The notes under the pieces are model-generated. The model made no database searches. It was not told where the DNA came from and saw nothing but the letters and a program-made list of their open reading frames with translations. Position numbers and translations under genes: made by a program. DNA of 64,000 nucleotides from Hydrogenoanaerobacterium saccharovorans. Its GTDB lineage: Bacteria > Bacillota > Clostridia > Oscillospirales > Ruminococcaceae. Position 1 is the stretch's first letter. Every line of letters begins with the position of its first letter. Shown here in pieces: positions 16,865-25,070 of this stretch. Location: positions 62,001-126,000 of the forward strand of contig NZ_RKRD01000002.1 of assembly GCF_003814745.1 (NCBI RefSeq). Direction: 5' to 3'.

Positions 16865-18673
16865 ATGGATAATATTCGCGAAAGAACCAGAAACTTTTGC
16901 ATCATTGCACACATCGACCACGGTAAATCCACGCTGGCAGACCGTCTGCTTGAAAAAACAAGCGCTGTTGCACTGCGGGATATGTCAGAGCAGCTTCTTG
17001 ACAATATGGATATTGAACGAGAGCGCGGTATTACCATCAAAGCACGCGCTGTCACCGTTAAATATAAGGCAAATGACGGTAAAGAATATATTTTAAACCT
17101 GATTGATACCCCGGGACATGTGGACTTTAACTACGAAGTATCGCGCTCGCTTGCGGCATGCGAGGGGGCAATTTTGGTTGTCGACGCATCGCAGGGCATT
17201 GAGGCGCAAACACTTGCAAACACGTACCTTGCAATCGAGCATGACCTAGAAGTGGTTCCCGTTGTCAATAAAATCGATTTGCCTGCCGCAGACCCCGACC
17301 GTGTTTGTCATGAGATTGAAAATGTCATCGGCATCCCCGCTATGGATGCACCGAAAATATCTGCAAAGCAGGGTATTGGCATAGATGAGGTGCTGGAGCG
17401 TATTGTCACCGATATACCCGCACCCAAAGGCGATGAAGATGCCCCGCTAAAAGCACTGATTTTTGACAGTTACTACGACAGTTACAAAGGCGTTATTGTT
17501 TACGTCCGCGTAATGGAGGGGAAATTGACCCCCGACATGACCGTTAAAATGATGCAAACAGGCGCCGAGTTTGATGTGGTAGATGTTGGTACAATGGGTG
17601 CAACCCGTCTCAACTCCGAAAAAGAGTTGGTAGCAGGCGAGGTTGGCTATTTTACGGCGTCTATCAAGAATGTAAAAGACACCAGAGTGGGCGATACCGT
17701 CACCGATGCGGACAACCTGTGTGATAAAGCCTTACCCGGCTACCGCAAGGTAAACCCTATGGTGTTCTCGGGTATCTACCCCACCGACAGTGCGCGTTAC
17801 CCCGACCTGCGCGATGCACTGGAAAAATTGCAGCTCAACGATGCTTCCCTCAGCTTTGAACCCGAAACCTCAATTGCACTGGGGTTTGGCTTCCGCTGCG
17901 GTTTTTTGGGGCTGCTGCATATGGAGATTATTCAAGAGCGCATTGAGCGCGAGTTTAATATCGATATCATCACCACCGCGCCCAGCGTTGTTTATAAACT
18001 GACGCTGACAAGCGGAGAAACCATTCAAATCGATAACCCCACCAACTACCCCGACCCCGGCACCATTGTTTCTGCCGAGGAGCCGTTTGTGCGCGCATCC
18101 ATCTTTACCCCCAGCCAGTTTATCGGCAATATTATGGAGCTGTGCCAAAGCCGCCGCGGCGAGTACAAAGATACAAAATATCTCGATGAAGACCGTGTAG
18201 AGCTGCACTACGAGTTGCCGCTGAACGAAATTATCTACGACTTCTTTGATGCGCTGAAAAGCCGCACCAGGGGCTATGCGTCGTTCGACTACGAGCTTAC
18301 GGGCTACCGCAGCTCAAAACTGGTGAAGCTGGATATCTTGCTCAACGGCGAAGTTGTGGATGCGCTCTCGTTTATTGTATTTGCAGACAGTGCCTACACA
18401 CGCGGTAGAAAGCTTACCGAAAAACTCAAGGAGAACATCCCCCGCCAAATGTTCGAAGTGCCTATTCAGGCGGCAATCGGCGGTAAGATTATTGCACGAG
18501 AAACGGTAAAAGCAATGCGCAAAGACGTACTTGCCAAATGCTATGGCGGTGATATTACCCGTAAAAAGAAATTACTTGAAAAACAAAAAGAAGGCAAGAA
18601 GAAAATGCGCCAGCTCGGCTCGGTAGAGGTACCGCAAGAAGCATTTATGGCGGTTCTAAAGTTGGACGAATAA
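16865..18673 (+). CDS. lepA: Elongation factor 4 (LepA), ribosome back-translocating GTPase
   Basis: 602 residues. Translational GTPase with all G motifs: AHIDHGKSTLADR (G1), RGITIKA (G2), DTPGHVDF (G3), NKIDLP (G4). The C-terminal LepA domain is present (KLVKLDILLNGEVVDALSFI) ending in KKMRQLGSVEVPQEAF. ATG 16865 follows CAGGAGGT; the upstream in-frame extension has no ribosome site. Order lepA-lepB-hemW-hrcA extends the Firmicutes cluster. Confidence 0.97.
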   Translation: MDNIRERTRNFCIIAHIDHGKSTLADRLLEKTSAVALRDMSEQLLDNMDIERERGITIKARAVTVKYKANDGKEYILNLIDTPGHVDFNYEVSRSLAACEGAILVVDASQGIEAQTLANTYLAIEHDLEVVPVVNKIDLPAADPDRVCHEIENVIGIPAMDAPKISAKQGIGIDEVLERIVTDIPAPKGDEDAPLKALIFDSYYDSYKGVIVYVRVMEGKLTPDMTVKMMQTGAEFDVVDVGTMGATRLNSEKELVAGEVGYFTASIKNVKDTRVGDTVTDADNLCDKALPGYRKVNPMVFSGIYPTDSARYPDLRDALEKLQLNDASLSFEPETSIALGFGFRCGFLGLLHMEIIQERIEREFNIDIITTAPSVVYKLTLTSGETIQIDNPTNYPDPGTIVSAEEPFVRASIFTPSQFIGNIMELCQSRRGEYKDTKYLDEDRVELHYELPLNEIIYDFFDALKSRTRGYASFDYELTGYRSSKLVKLDILLNGEVVDALSFIVFADSAYTRGRKLTEKLKENIPRQMFEVPIQAAIGGKIIARETVKAMRKDVLAKCYGGDITRKKKLLEKQKEGKKKMRQLGSVEVPQEAFMAVLKLDE

Positions 18674-18759
18674 AATATCTTACCGCGTACCGTGCCTCCG
18701 GCTTACAGCCAACTTGCTGTTCGGTTGCCGGGGGGTGCTGCCCGCAGAGAGGACAAGAA

Positions 18760-19278
18760 ATGGATACATTTAAGAGAGTACTCAAAGAGTGGGTTATTCC
18801 ATTTGCACTGGAAATTCTGGTCATTGTACTGATTGTTAAGTTTATATGTTTTTTTGCGGTGGTGCCTACCGGCTCGATGATCCCCACTGTGGACGAACAT
18901 AGTTGGCTGTTTGCCACCCGCATGTACAACCCCGAAAAGAATGTAAAGCGCGGCGATATTTTGGTATTCCGCAGCGACGAAATGGACCAGACCCTGCTCA
19001 AACGCTGCATAGGTTTGCCGGGTGAAGAAATTACCCTCGACGAGGAAGGCAAACTTTATATTAACGGCGAATATTACGAAGAACCCTATGTGGTTAACAA
19101 GCTGGCAGAGCCCGCCAAATTCCGTATACCGCAGGGGCACTACCTGTTTTTGGGTGACAACCGCAGCGGCTCGCTGGATGCACGTTATTGGGATGAACCC
19201 TATATCTCTGCAGATAAAATTATGGGCAAAGCGCGCTTTACCATTTGGCCGTTTAAAAACTTCGGTCCGCTCAAATGA
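18760..19278 (+). CDS. lepB: Signal peptidase I
   Basis: 172 residues, single N-terminal transmembrane helix (about residues 12-34). Serine/lysine dyad: Ser39 in PTGSMIPT and Lys81 in LLKRCIGLPGEE; box E is GDNRSGSLDARYW. Cleaves signal peptides outside the membrane. The ribosome site GAGAGGAC precedes the ATG. The stop overlaps the hemW start (ATGA). This gene is an insertion relative to the Bacillus lepA-hemW order. Confidence 0.93.
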   Translation: MDTFKRVLKEWVIPFALEILVIVLIVKFICFFAVVPTGSMIPTVDEHSWLFATRMYNPEKNVKRGDILVFRSDEMDQTLLKRCIGLPGEEITLDEEGKLYINGEYYEEPYVVNKLAEPAKFRIPQGHYLFLGDNRSGSLDARYWDEPYISADKIMGKARFTIWPFKNFGPLK

Positions 19279-20399
19279 TGGAAAAGGTTTCAAAGAAAAT
19301 CGGGCTCTATATCCATGTTCCGTTTTGTGTAAGCAAATGCCCTTATTGCGATTTTTATTCGCTCAAAGCGGATGACGATACAATGGACGCGTACACATCC
19401 GCTGTGTGTACCTGCATCGACCGTATGTCAGCCCGTTACCCCTACCCTGCCGATACGCTGTATTTCGGCGGAGGAACGCCTGTTTTATTAGGTGCGTCAC
19501 GTCTTGCAAACATCTTAAACCACGCCAATGCAGGCTTTGGGCTGCATAACGCCGAAATTACTTTAGAGGCAAACCCCCATTCCACTCTGCTGCAAACGCT
19601 TGCCGATTTGCATAAAGCAGGCGTAAACCGCCTTTCAATGGGTCTGCAAAGTGCGGTGCCGGAGGAGCTGGCGTTTTTGGGCAGGGGGCATACCCCTGAC
19701 GAGGCAAGGCGCGCGGTGGAGGATGCCCGTACTGCGGGTTTTGATAACATCAGCCTAGATATTATGATGGGCATTCCGCGCCAGACAGCACATTCGGTGG
19801 AGCGCTCGATCGACTTTTGCGCTGACCTCGGCATTGAGCATATTTCGTCGTATCTGCTCAAAGTAGAAGAGGGTACGCCGTTTTACGCAAACAATATTCT
19901 TTCCATCTGCCCCGACAGCGACGAGCAGGCAGAAATTTACCTGCACGCGGTAGAATACCTTGCAAACAAGGGCTACAGCCAATATGAAATTTCGAATTTT
20001 GCACGAGATGAAAAAACAAGCCGACACAATTTAAAATACTGGAATTGTGAGGAGTACATCGGCATAGGCCCCAGTGCCCACAGCTTTATTGACGGCGAGC
20101 GCCGCTACTACGAGCGTGATTTGCAGGGCTTTGTTGCCAGTAACGGCGAACAAGGTTGGAAGTTTGATGCCATCGGCGGTGACTTTGAGGAATACGCTAT
20201 GCTCAAGTTGCGCTTGACCAGCGGATTGCACTTTGATGATATACAACAACGATATCCCACTGTGGACACGGCCGCAATGATAAAAAAGGCGAAACCGATG
20301 AGAAAAGCGGGGTTACTCCATCTTACAGATAAGGGAATTGCCCTTACACCGCAGGGCTTTTTGCTTTCCAATTCCGTAATTGCAGAGTTGATACTATAA
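19275..20399 (+). CDS. hemW: HemW, radical SAM heme chaperone
   Basis: 374 residues. Radical SAM motif CxxxCxxC (Cys18, Cys22, Cys25) followed by DF rather than a fourth Cys, which marks HemW rather than the coproporphyrinogen oxidase HemN. Further motifs are TLYFGGGTP, GVNRLSMGLQS and NISLDIMMGIP. HemW binds heme and is proposed to insert it into respiratory proteins; older annotations call it HemN. Overlaps lepB by four bases. No other heme gene is in the window. Confidence 0.9.
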   Translation: MMEKVSKKIGLYIHVPFCVSKCPYCDFYSLKADDDTMDAYTSAVCTCIDRMSARYPYPADTLYFGGGTPVLLGASRLANILNHANAGFGLHNAEITLEANPHSTLLQTLADLHKAGVNRLSMGLQSAVPEELAFLGRGHTPDEARRAVEDARTAGFDNISLDIMMGIPRQTAHSVERSIDFCADLGIEHISSYLLKVEEGTPFYANNILSICPDSDEQAEIYLHAVEYLANKGYSQYEISNFARDEKTSRHNLKYWNCEEYIGIGPSAHSFIDGERRYYERDLQGFVASNGEQGWKFDAIGGDFEEYAMLKLRLTSGLHFDDIQQRYPTVDTAAMIKKAKPMRKAGLLHLTDKGIALTPQGFLLSNSVIAELIL

Positions 20400-20421
20400 A
20401 GAACGCTTCGGCGTTCTTTTT
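20398..20421 (+). terminator. Terminator after hemW
   Basis: AAAGAACGC-TTCG-GCGTTCTTT with a UUCG tetraloop and a T-run; it begins at the stop codon. Confidence 0.85.
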
Positions 20422-20533
20422 TCTTTGCAGATTTGTATGCGGTCAAATAGGCAGATGCACCCCGCATAATAGATGCACTGATGTGGAACAATGCATTTTG
20501 TATGGCGAAACGCCCTTACAATAATATAAACAA

Positions 20534-20563
20534 AAAAGAGGACGGTTTTATCCGTCCTCTTTT
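20534..20563. terminator. Terminator overlapping the end of KMY-2
   Basis: AAAAGAGGACGG pairs with CCGTCCTCTTTT around a 6-base loop. On the minus strand the stem encodes the last residues and the loop holds the stop codon of KMY-2. Confidence 0.85.
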
Positions 20564-20688
20564 TCTTCGGTCTGCTCACTGGTGCCAACATAAATTTCTT
20601 CTGTAACCTGCTGTGCTGCCTGTAATTGTTCAATTACATTGGTTATCTTGTTAAACAGCACGTTGTACATTTTTTCGTAGTTTGGCAT
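20548..20688 (-). CDS. KMY-family small protein 2 (unknown function)
   Basis: 46 residues starting MPNYEKMYNVLFNKITNVIE, then LQAAQQVTEEIY and an acidic tail ending KEDG. It is nearly the same length and sequence as the copy at 61900-62040 and is related to the one at 13098. Ribosome site GAGGTGAT eight bases before the ATG. The last codons lie inside the terminator stem. Divergent from an RHH regulator gene. Function unknown. Confidence 0.75.
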   Translation of the reverse strand: MPNYEKMYNVLFNKITNVIEQLQAAQQVTEEIYVGTSEQTEEKEDG

Positions 20689-20733
20689 ATACTATCACCT
20701 CAATTCGAATATTGTATACATAATACTATATAA

Positions 20734-20752
20734 TATATTGCAATGCAATATA
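20734..20752. promoter_or_regulatory. Palindrome between KMY-2 and the RHH gene
   Basis: TATATTGCA-A-TGCAATATA is a perfect 19-bp inverted repeat, flanked to the right by the direct repeat ATTGTAATA (twice, 20763-20771 and 20773-20781 approximately). Placed where operators of the divergent regulators would be expected. Confidence 0.55.
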
Positions 20753-20802
20753 AGGTTTGAAATTGTAATACATTGTAATATATAGTAGAGATGGTGATAA
20801 AG

Positions 20803-20967
20803 ATGGGAATTGAAAAAAAGAACTTTACATTTCGTTTAAACGAAGAACTTGTAGATAAGTTAAGACTTTGTGCAAAAAATGAAAACAGAAACCTTTCTAA
20901 TATGGTTGAGACGATTCTTATAAACTATATAGAACAAAAATTTCCTGACGATAATGGAAAGAACTAA
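20803..20967 (+). CDS. Ribbon-helix-helix (Arc/MetJ-type) small DNA-binding protein
   Basis: 54 residues. The N-terminal strand KNFTFRLNEELVDKLR and the helix pair ENRNLSNMVETILINYIEQ are a standard RHH fold. Ribosome site GGTGAT. Its 3' end overlaps the start of the XRE gene by 14 bases, so the two are translated together. Divergent from KMY-2. The family often acts as an antitoxin or copy-control repressor, but no toxin domain is visible here. Confidence 0.8.
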   Translation: MGIEKKNFTFRLNEELVDKLRLCAKNENRNLSNMVETILINYIEQKFPDDNGKN

Positions 20968-21196
20968 TAATTATGATTATGCACACAGAATGCGAGCTTT
21001 GCGTGAAGATAAAGATCTAAAGCAAATACAAATTGCAGAGTTGCTCCATGTTGGTCAAAAAACCTACTCTGATTATGAGACACGCAAAATACGTATTCCT
21101 TTAGAAAGCATGATAAAATTAGCAAAGTTCTATAACGTAGATTTAAATTATATCTGCGGAATCAGCAGCGAAAAAAGAAACTACCCCTTAGAATAA
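20954..21196 (+). CDS. Small XRE-family regulator
   Basis: 80 residues, Cro/C1-type helix-turn-helix (QIQIAELLHVGQKTYSDYETRKI) with the tail IKLAKFYNVDLNYICG also seen in the regulator at 12805. Overlaps the upstream RHH gene. Ends before hrcA, with its own stretch of 60 bases before the hrcA promoter. Confidence 0.85.
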   Translation: MERTNNYDYAHRMRALREDKDLKQIQIAELLHVGQKTYSDYETRKIRIPLESMIKLAKFYNVDLNYICGISSEKRNYPLE

Positions 21197-21257
21197 TAAT
21201 TGGATTAGCAGTCAGATGAATGACTGCTATTTTTTTGTAAATAATTTATGAAGTCGC

Positions 21258-21285
21258 TTGACAAAAGCAGATTTCCGTGTAAAAT
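21258..21285 (+). promoter_or_regulatory. hrcA operon promoter
   Basis: TTGACA (21258-21263) and TAAAAT (21280-21285) are separated by 16 bases, immediately upstream of the CIRCE element. Confidence 0.75.
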
Positions 21286-21293
21286 AATAGTTG

Positions 21294-21320
21294 TTAGCAC
21301 TCGAAAGATAAGAGTGCTAA
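21294..21320. promoter_or_regulatory. CIRCE operator (HrcA binding site)
   Basis: TTAGCACTC-N9-GAGTGCTAA, an exact match to the CIRCE consensus. It lies just after the promoter and 24 bases before the hrcA start, so HrcA represses its own operon. Confidence 0.97.
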
Positions 21321-21343
21321 AACCAATTCAGAGGTGATAAGCT

Positions 21344-22375
21344 GTGGAGATTGACCAAAGAAAATTGAAGATACTTGCAGCTATCGTCGAGAACTACATT
21401 CGTACCGGCGAACCAATCGGCAGCAAAACATTGGCGCAGATGCTTGAATTTCAGGTATCTCCCGCCACCATCCGCAACGAGATGTCTGCGCTGTTCGATA
21501 TGGGGCTGCTTGAACAGCCGCATACTTCTGCGGGCAGAGTCCCTTCGCACCTTGGCTACAGGGTGTATATCAATCAGCTAATGCACTGTAAGCCCCTGAC
21601 AGAAGAAGAGCGTGACGAAATTGATGCACTGTTTAATGTAAAAGACCCTGACCCCGACCGCTTGCTAGAGGATGCAGCCAATGCGTTGGCGCATTTTACC
21701 AACTGTGCTACCATCTCCACTACCATTACACCCAAGCATGTCACCGTACGCCGTATCGAGATTGTGCCTGTAGACCGCCGTACCGTGGTTATGTTGGTGG
21801 TGGCGTCCAACGGCGTGATTAAAAATAAGGTGTCGCGCGTAGACTATAATTTGAACCGCGAAATCATCGAGTTCTTTAACAAGTTTGCAAACAACCGTTT
21901 TGGCGGGCGCTCGATGGACGAAATTTCTACGATGTATGTCAGTTCGGTAGCGGTTGCGCTGGGCGAATACTCCCGTGTGTTTACCCCGCTGCTGGCAGGT
22001 ATTTACGAGCTTTGCAAGGCGATTAATGACGGCCAGTATTTTGCAAGCGGCGAAACAAATCTTCTAGGCTATAAAGAATTTGACGCTGTGGCACACGATT
22101 TACTTACTACCATAGGCGACCGTGATAAAATTACCGAGATACTCCCCTTTCAAAAAGAGGGTGTTCAGATTTCGATCGGTAAAGAAAACCCGATTTCGGA
22201 GCTCACCGATTCTTCGGTGGTGGTTGCTACCTACAAAATAGGCAAAGACAGCTGTGGTGCAATTGGTGTGGTCGGCCCTGTTCGGCTGAACTATCAAAAG
22301 TTAATACCGCATCTGGAATACTTTGCGAAGACATTAGGAAAACTGTTATCAGATACCCTTGAAAACGAAGATTAA
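21344..22375 (+). CDS. hrcA: Heat-inducible transcription repressor HrcA
   Basis: 343 residues. N-terminal winged helix (QRKLKILAAIVENYI, then SKTLAQMLEFQVSPATIRNEM) followed by the GAF-like and dimerisation parts. GTG start after GAGGTGATAA. Represses hrcA-grpE-dnaK-dnaJ through the CIRCE element in its own leader; activity normally depends on the GroE chaperonin. First gene of the heat-shock operon. Confidence 0.97.
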   Translation: MEIDQRKLKILAAIVENYIRTGEPIGSKTLAQMLEFQVSPATIRNEMSALFDMGLLEQPHTSAGRVPSHLGYRVYINQLMHCKPLTEEERDEIDALFNVKDPDPDRLLEDAANALAHFTNCATISTTITPKHVTVRRIEIVPVDRRTVVMLVVASNGVIKNKVSRVDYNLNREIIEFFNKFANNRFGGRSMDEISTMYVSSVAVALGEYSRVFTPLLAGIYELCKAINDGQYFASGETNLLGYKEFDAVAHDLLTTIGDRDKITEILPFQKEGVQISIGKENPISELTDSSVVVATYKIGKDSCGAIGVVGPVRLNYQKLIPHLEYFAKTLGKLLSDTLENED

Positions 22376-22446
22376 TGGCATAAAAACAGCGGGGCATCCC
22401 GCTGAATACCAAAAGCGGAAACCCGCTGCTGAGAGGAGACAAAAAA

Positions 22447-23010
22447 GTGTCTGCAAAAAAAGCAAAAGAAACTGCACCGCAGGCTGAAGAGGTTCAGGCG
22501 GACGAAGTAAAAACAGAGGCAGTTAACACAGAAGAAGCTGTTGCGGAAGAAACTGCTGCTCAACAAGAAGTAAGTGAGGTTGATTTGCTGAAAACGCAGC
22601 TGGAAGAAATGAGCGACAAGCTGATGCGAACCCTTGCCGAGTACGACAACTACCGCAAACGTTCGCAAAAAGAACGCCTTGAGATTTACCCCGAGGCGGT
22701 TGCACAAACGGTAACCAAATTTTTACCGATATTGGATAACTTCGACCGCGCTATGGAAAGCGAATGCGCCGATGCAGAGTTTAAAAAAGGCGTAGAAATG
22801 ATACTGACATCATTTAAAGAATGCCTGAAAGCGCTGAATGTAGAAGAAATTGAGGCGGAAGGCAAAGAGTTCGACCCCAACCTGCACAATGCCGTAATGC
22901 ATATCGAGAGTGAAACCCTCGGTGAAAACATAATTGCGGCAGTATTCCAAAAAGGCTATAAAATTGGCGACAAGGTATTGCGCCACGCCATGGTTCAGGT
23001 AGCCAACTAA
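22447..23010 (+). CDS. grpE: GrpE, nucleotide exchange factor for DnaK
   Basis: 187 residues: an acidic N-terminal tail of about 35 residues, a long coiled coil (VDLLKTQLEEMSDKLMRTLAEYDNYRKR region) and the C-terminal beta domain ending LRHAMVQVAN. GTG 22447 follows GAGAGGAG. Promotes ADP release from DnaK. Second gene of the operon, 71 bases after hrcA. Confidence 0.96.
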   Translation: MSAKKAKETAPQAEEVQADEVKTEAVNTEEAVAEETAAQQEVSEVDLLKTQLEEMSDKLMRTLAEYDNYRKRSQKERLEIYPEAVAQTVTKFLPILDNFDRAMESECADAEFKKGVEMILTSFKECLKALNVEEIEAEGKEFDPNLHNAVMHIESETLGENIIAAVFQKGYKIGDKVLRHAMVQVAN

Positions 23011-23110
23011 CAAAGAGCTTTGCTCATAAGTATAAATAATTACGAAACACCGGCGGTGTATACCGCATTAAAACTTGGGCGCACAGCGCCGACTATTGGA
23101 GGAATCATTT

Positions 23111-24952
23111 ATGGGAAAAATCATTGGCATTGACTTAGGTACAACAAACTCTTGCGTAGCCGTTATGGAAGGCGGCGAGGCGGTTGTTATTGCAAACGCC
23201 GAGGGCGCACGCACCACGCCGTCTGTAGTGGCATTTGCAAAAACCGGCGAAAGAATGATTGGTCAGGTTGCAAAACGTCAGGCTGTTACCAACCACGAGC
23301 GCACCATCAGTTCGATTAAAAGACATATGGGCTCCGACTACAAAGTACACATCGACGATAAAACTTACACCCCGCAAGAAATTTCTGCAATGATTCTGCA
23401 AAAATTAAAGGCAGATGCAGAGGCTTATCTGGGCGAAAAGGTAACCGAGGCAGTTATCACTGTTCCCGCATACTTTACCGATGCGCAGAGACAGGCAACC
23501 AAAGACGCAGGCAAAATTGCAGGCCTTGATGTAAAACGTATCATCAACGAGCCTACCGCTGCGGCACTGGCTTACGGTGTAGATAAAGAAAATGATCAAA
23601 AAATAATGGTATACGACCTTGGCGGCGGTACTTTCGACGTTTCCATCATCGAGATGGGCGACGGTGTACAAGAGGTTCTTGCTACCGCAGGCAACAACAA
23701 GCTGGGCGGTGACGACTTTGACGAGCGCGTGATCAACTACCTTGCTTCCGAATTCAAAAAAGATACCGGCATTGACCTTTCGAGCGATAAAATGGCAATG
23801 CAGAGACTGAAAGAAGCGGCAGAAAAAGCAAAAATTGAGCTTTCGGGTATGACCACCGCAAGCATCAACCTGCCGTTTATCACCGCAGATGCAACCGGTC
23901 CCAAACATCTTGATATCACTCTCACCAGGGCAAAATTCAACGAGCTTACCGCAGACCTTGTTGAGAAAACCATGGGCCCTGTTCGTCAGGCTCTGTCCGA
24001 TAGCGGCTTGCAGCCTTCGCAGTTGGATAAAATCCTGCTGGTCGGCGGTTCTTCCAGAATCCCCGCAGTACAAGATGCAGTAAAAGGCATTACAGGCAAA
24101 GAGCCGTTTAAGGGCATCAACCCCGATGAATGCGTTGCAATTGGTGCGGCAATTCAGGGCGGCGTACTCGGCGGCGATGTAAAAGGCTTGCTGCTGCTCG
24201 ACGTTACTCCCCTGTCCCTTGGCTTGGAGACACTGGGCGGCGTGTTCACCAAAATTATTGAGAGAAACACCACCATCCCAACCAAAAAATCGCAGATTTT
24301 CTCCACTGCTGCCGACGGCCAAACCTCGGTTGAGGTACACGTGCTGCAGGGCGAGCGTGAGATGGCAAAAGACAACAAAACTTTGGGTAACTTCCGCCTG
24401 GACGGCATCCCCGCTGCACCCCGCGGTGTGCCGCAAATCGAAGTAACCTTTGATATTGATGCCAACGGCATCGTACACGTTTCTGCAAAAGACCTGGGCA
24501 CAGGCAAAGAGCAGAACATCACCATTACCTCATCTACCAATATGTCTAAAGATGACGTCGAAAAGGCTGTGAAAGACGCAGAGGCATTTGCCGCTGAGGA
24601 TAAGAAACGCCGCGAAGAAATCGACGTAAGAAACGGCGCAGACCAAATGGTTTACCAGTCTGAAAAAACAATCACCGACCTTGGTGATAAAATTGCTGCC
24701 GATGATAAAACCGACCTTGAGGCGAAGATTGCAGCACTCAAAGAGGCACTGAAAGGTACCGACGTTGAGGCAATCAAAGCAAAACAAGAGGAACTGCAGA
24801 AGAAATTCTACGAAGTTTCTTCGAAAGTATACGAGAAAACGCAGGCAGCAGGCGAGGCGGCACCGGGCGCTGATACCGCAAATGCGGGGTCTGCCCCCAA
24901 CGACGGCGATTATGTCGATGCAGACTACAAAGACGCTGAGGATAACAAATAG
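23111..24952 (+). CDS. dnaK: Molecular chaperone DnaK (Hsp70)
   Basis: 613 residues. ATPase domain starts KIIGIDLGTTNSCVAVM with VYDLGGGTFDVSI; the substrate domain contains LLLDVTPLSLGLETLGG; C-terminal lid with an acidic tail ending DADYKDAEDNK. ATG 23111 follows TTGGAGGAATC; the longer upstream frame is not used. Works with DnaJ and GrpE encoded beside it. Confidence 0.98.
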   Translation: MGKIIGIDLGTTNSCVAVMEGGEAVVIANAEGARTTPSVVAFAKTGERMIGQVAKRQAVTNHERTISSIKRHMGSDYKVHIDDKTYTPQEISAMILQKLKADAEAYLGEKVTEAVITVPAYFTDAQRQATKDAGKIAGLDVKRIINEPTAAALAYGVDKENDQKIMVYDLGGGTFDVSIIEMGDGVQEVLATAGNNKLGGDDFDERVINYLASEFKKDTGIDLSSDKMAMQRLKEAAEKAKIELSGMTTASINLPFITADATGPKHLDITLTRAKFNELTADLVEKTMGPVRQALSDSGLQPSQLDKILLVGGSSRIPAVQDAVKGITGKEPFKGINPDECVAIGAAIQGGVLGGDVKGLLLLDVTPLSLGLETLGGVFTKIIERNTTIPTKKSQIFSTAADGQTSVEVHVLQGEREMAKDNKTLGNFRLDGIPAAPRGVPQIEVTFDIDANGIVHVSAKDLGTGKEQNITITSSTNMSKDDVEKAVKDAEAFAAEDKKRREEIDVRNGADQMVYQSEKTITDLGDKIAADDKTDLEAKIAALKEALKGTDVEAIKAKQEELQKKFYEVSSKVYEKTQAAGEAAPGADTANAGSAPNDGDYVDADYKDAEDNK

Positions 24953-24970
24953 TTCGTTTGATGTCAGAGT

Positions 24971-24994
24971 AGGGGCACGGCATGCCGTGCCCCT
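24971..24994. repeat. 24-bp perfect palindrome after dnaK
   Basis: AGGGGCACGGCA/TGCCGTGCCCCT with no loop. It lies in the dnaK-dnaJ intergenic space 18 bases after the dnaK stop. It could act as a partial terminator or processing site, or be a dispersed repeat. Confidence 0.7.
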
Positions 24995-25070
24995 ATAAAT
25001 GCGTTTTACAATTAAAATGCTTTGTGATAAACTAAGTAAGCATATTTGAAATAGATAAAGGGTGGTACAT

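Noticed and set aside
23405..24478. Long minus-strand frame across dnaK
   Set aside because: A shadow caused by codon bias in dnaK; the translated sequence has no known domain.
24953..25070. Promoter inside the dnaK-dnaJ gap
   Set aside because: No pair of hexamers with proper spacing; dnaJ is best explained as part of the hrcA operon.
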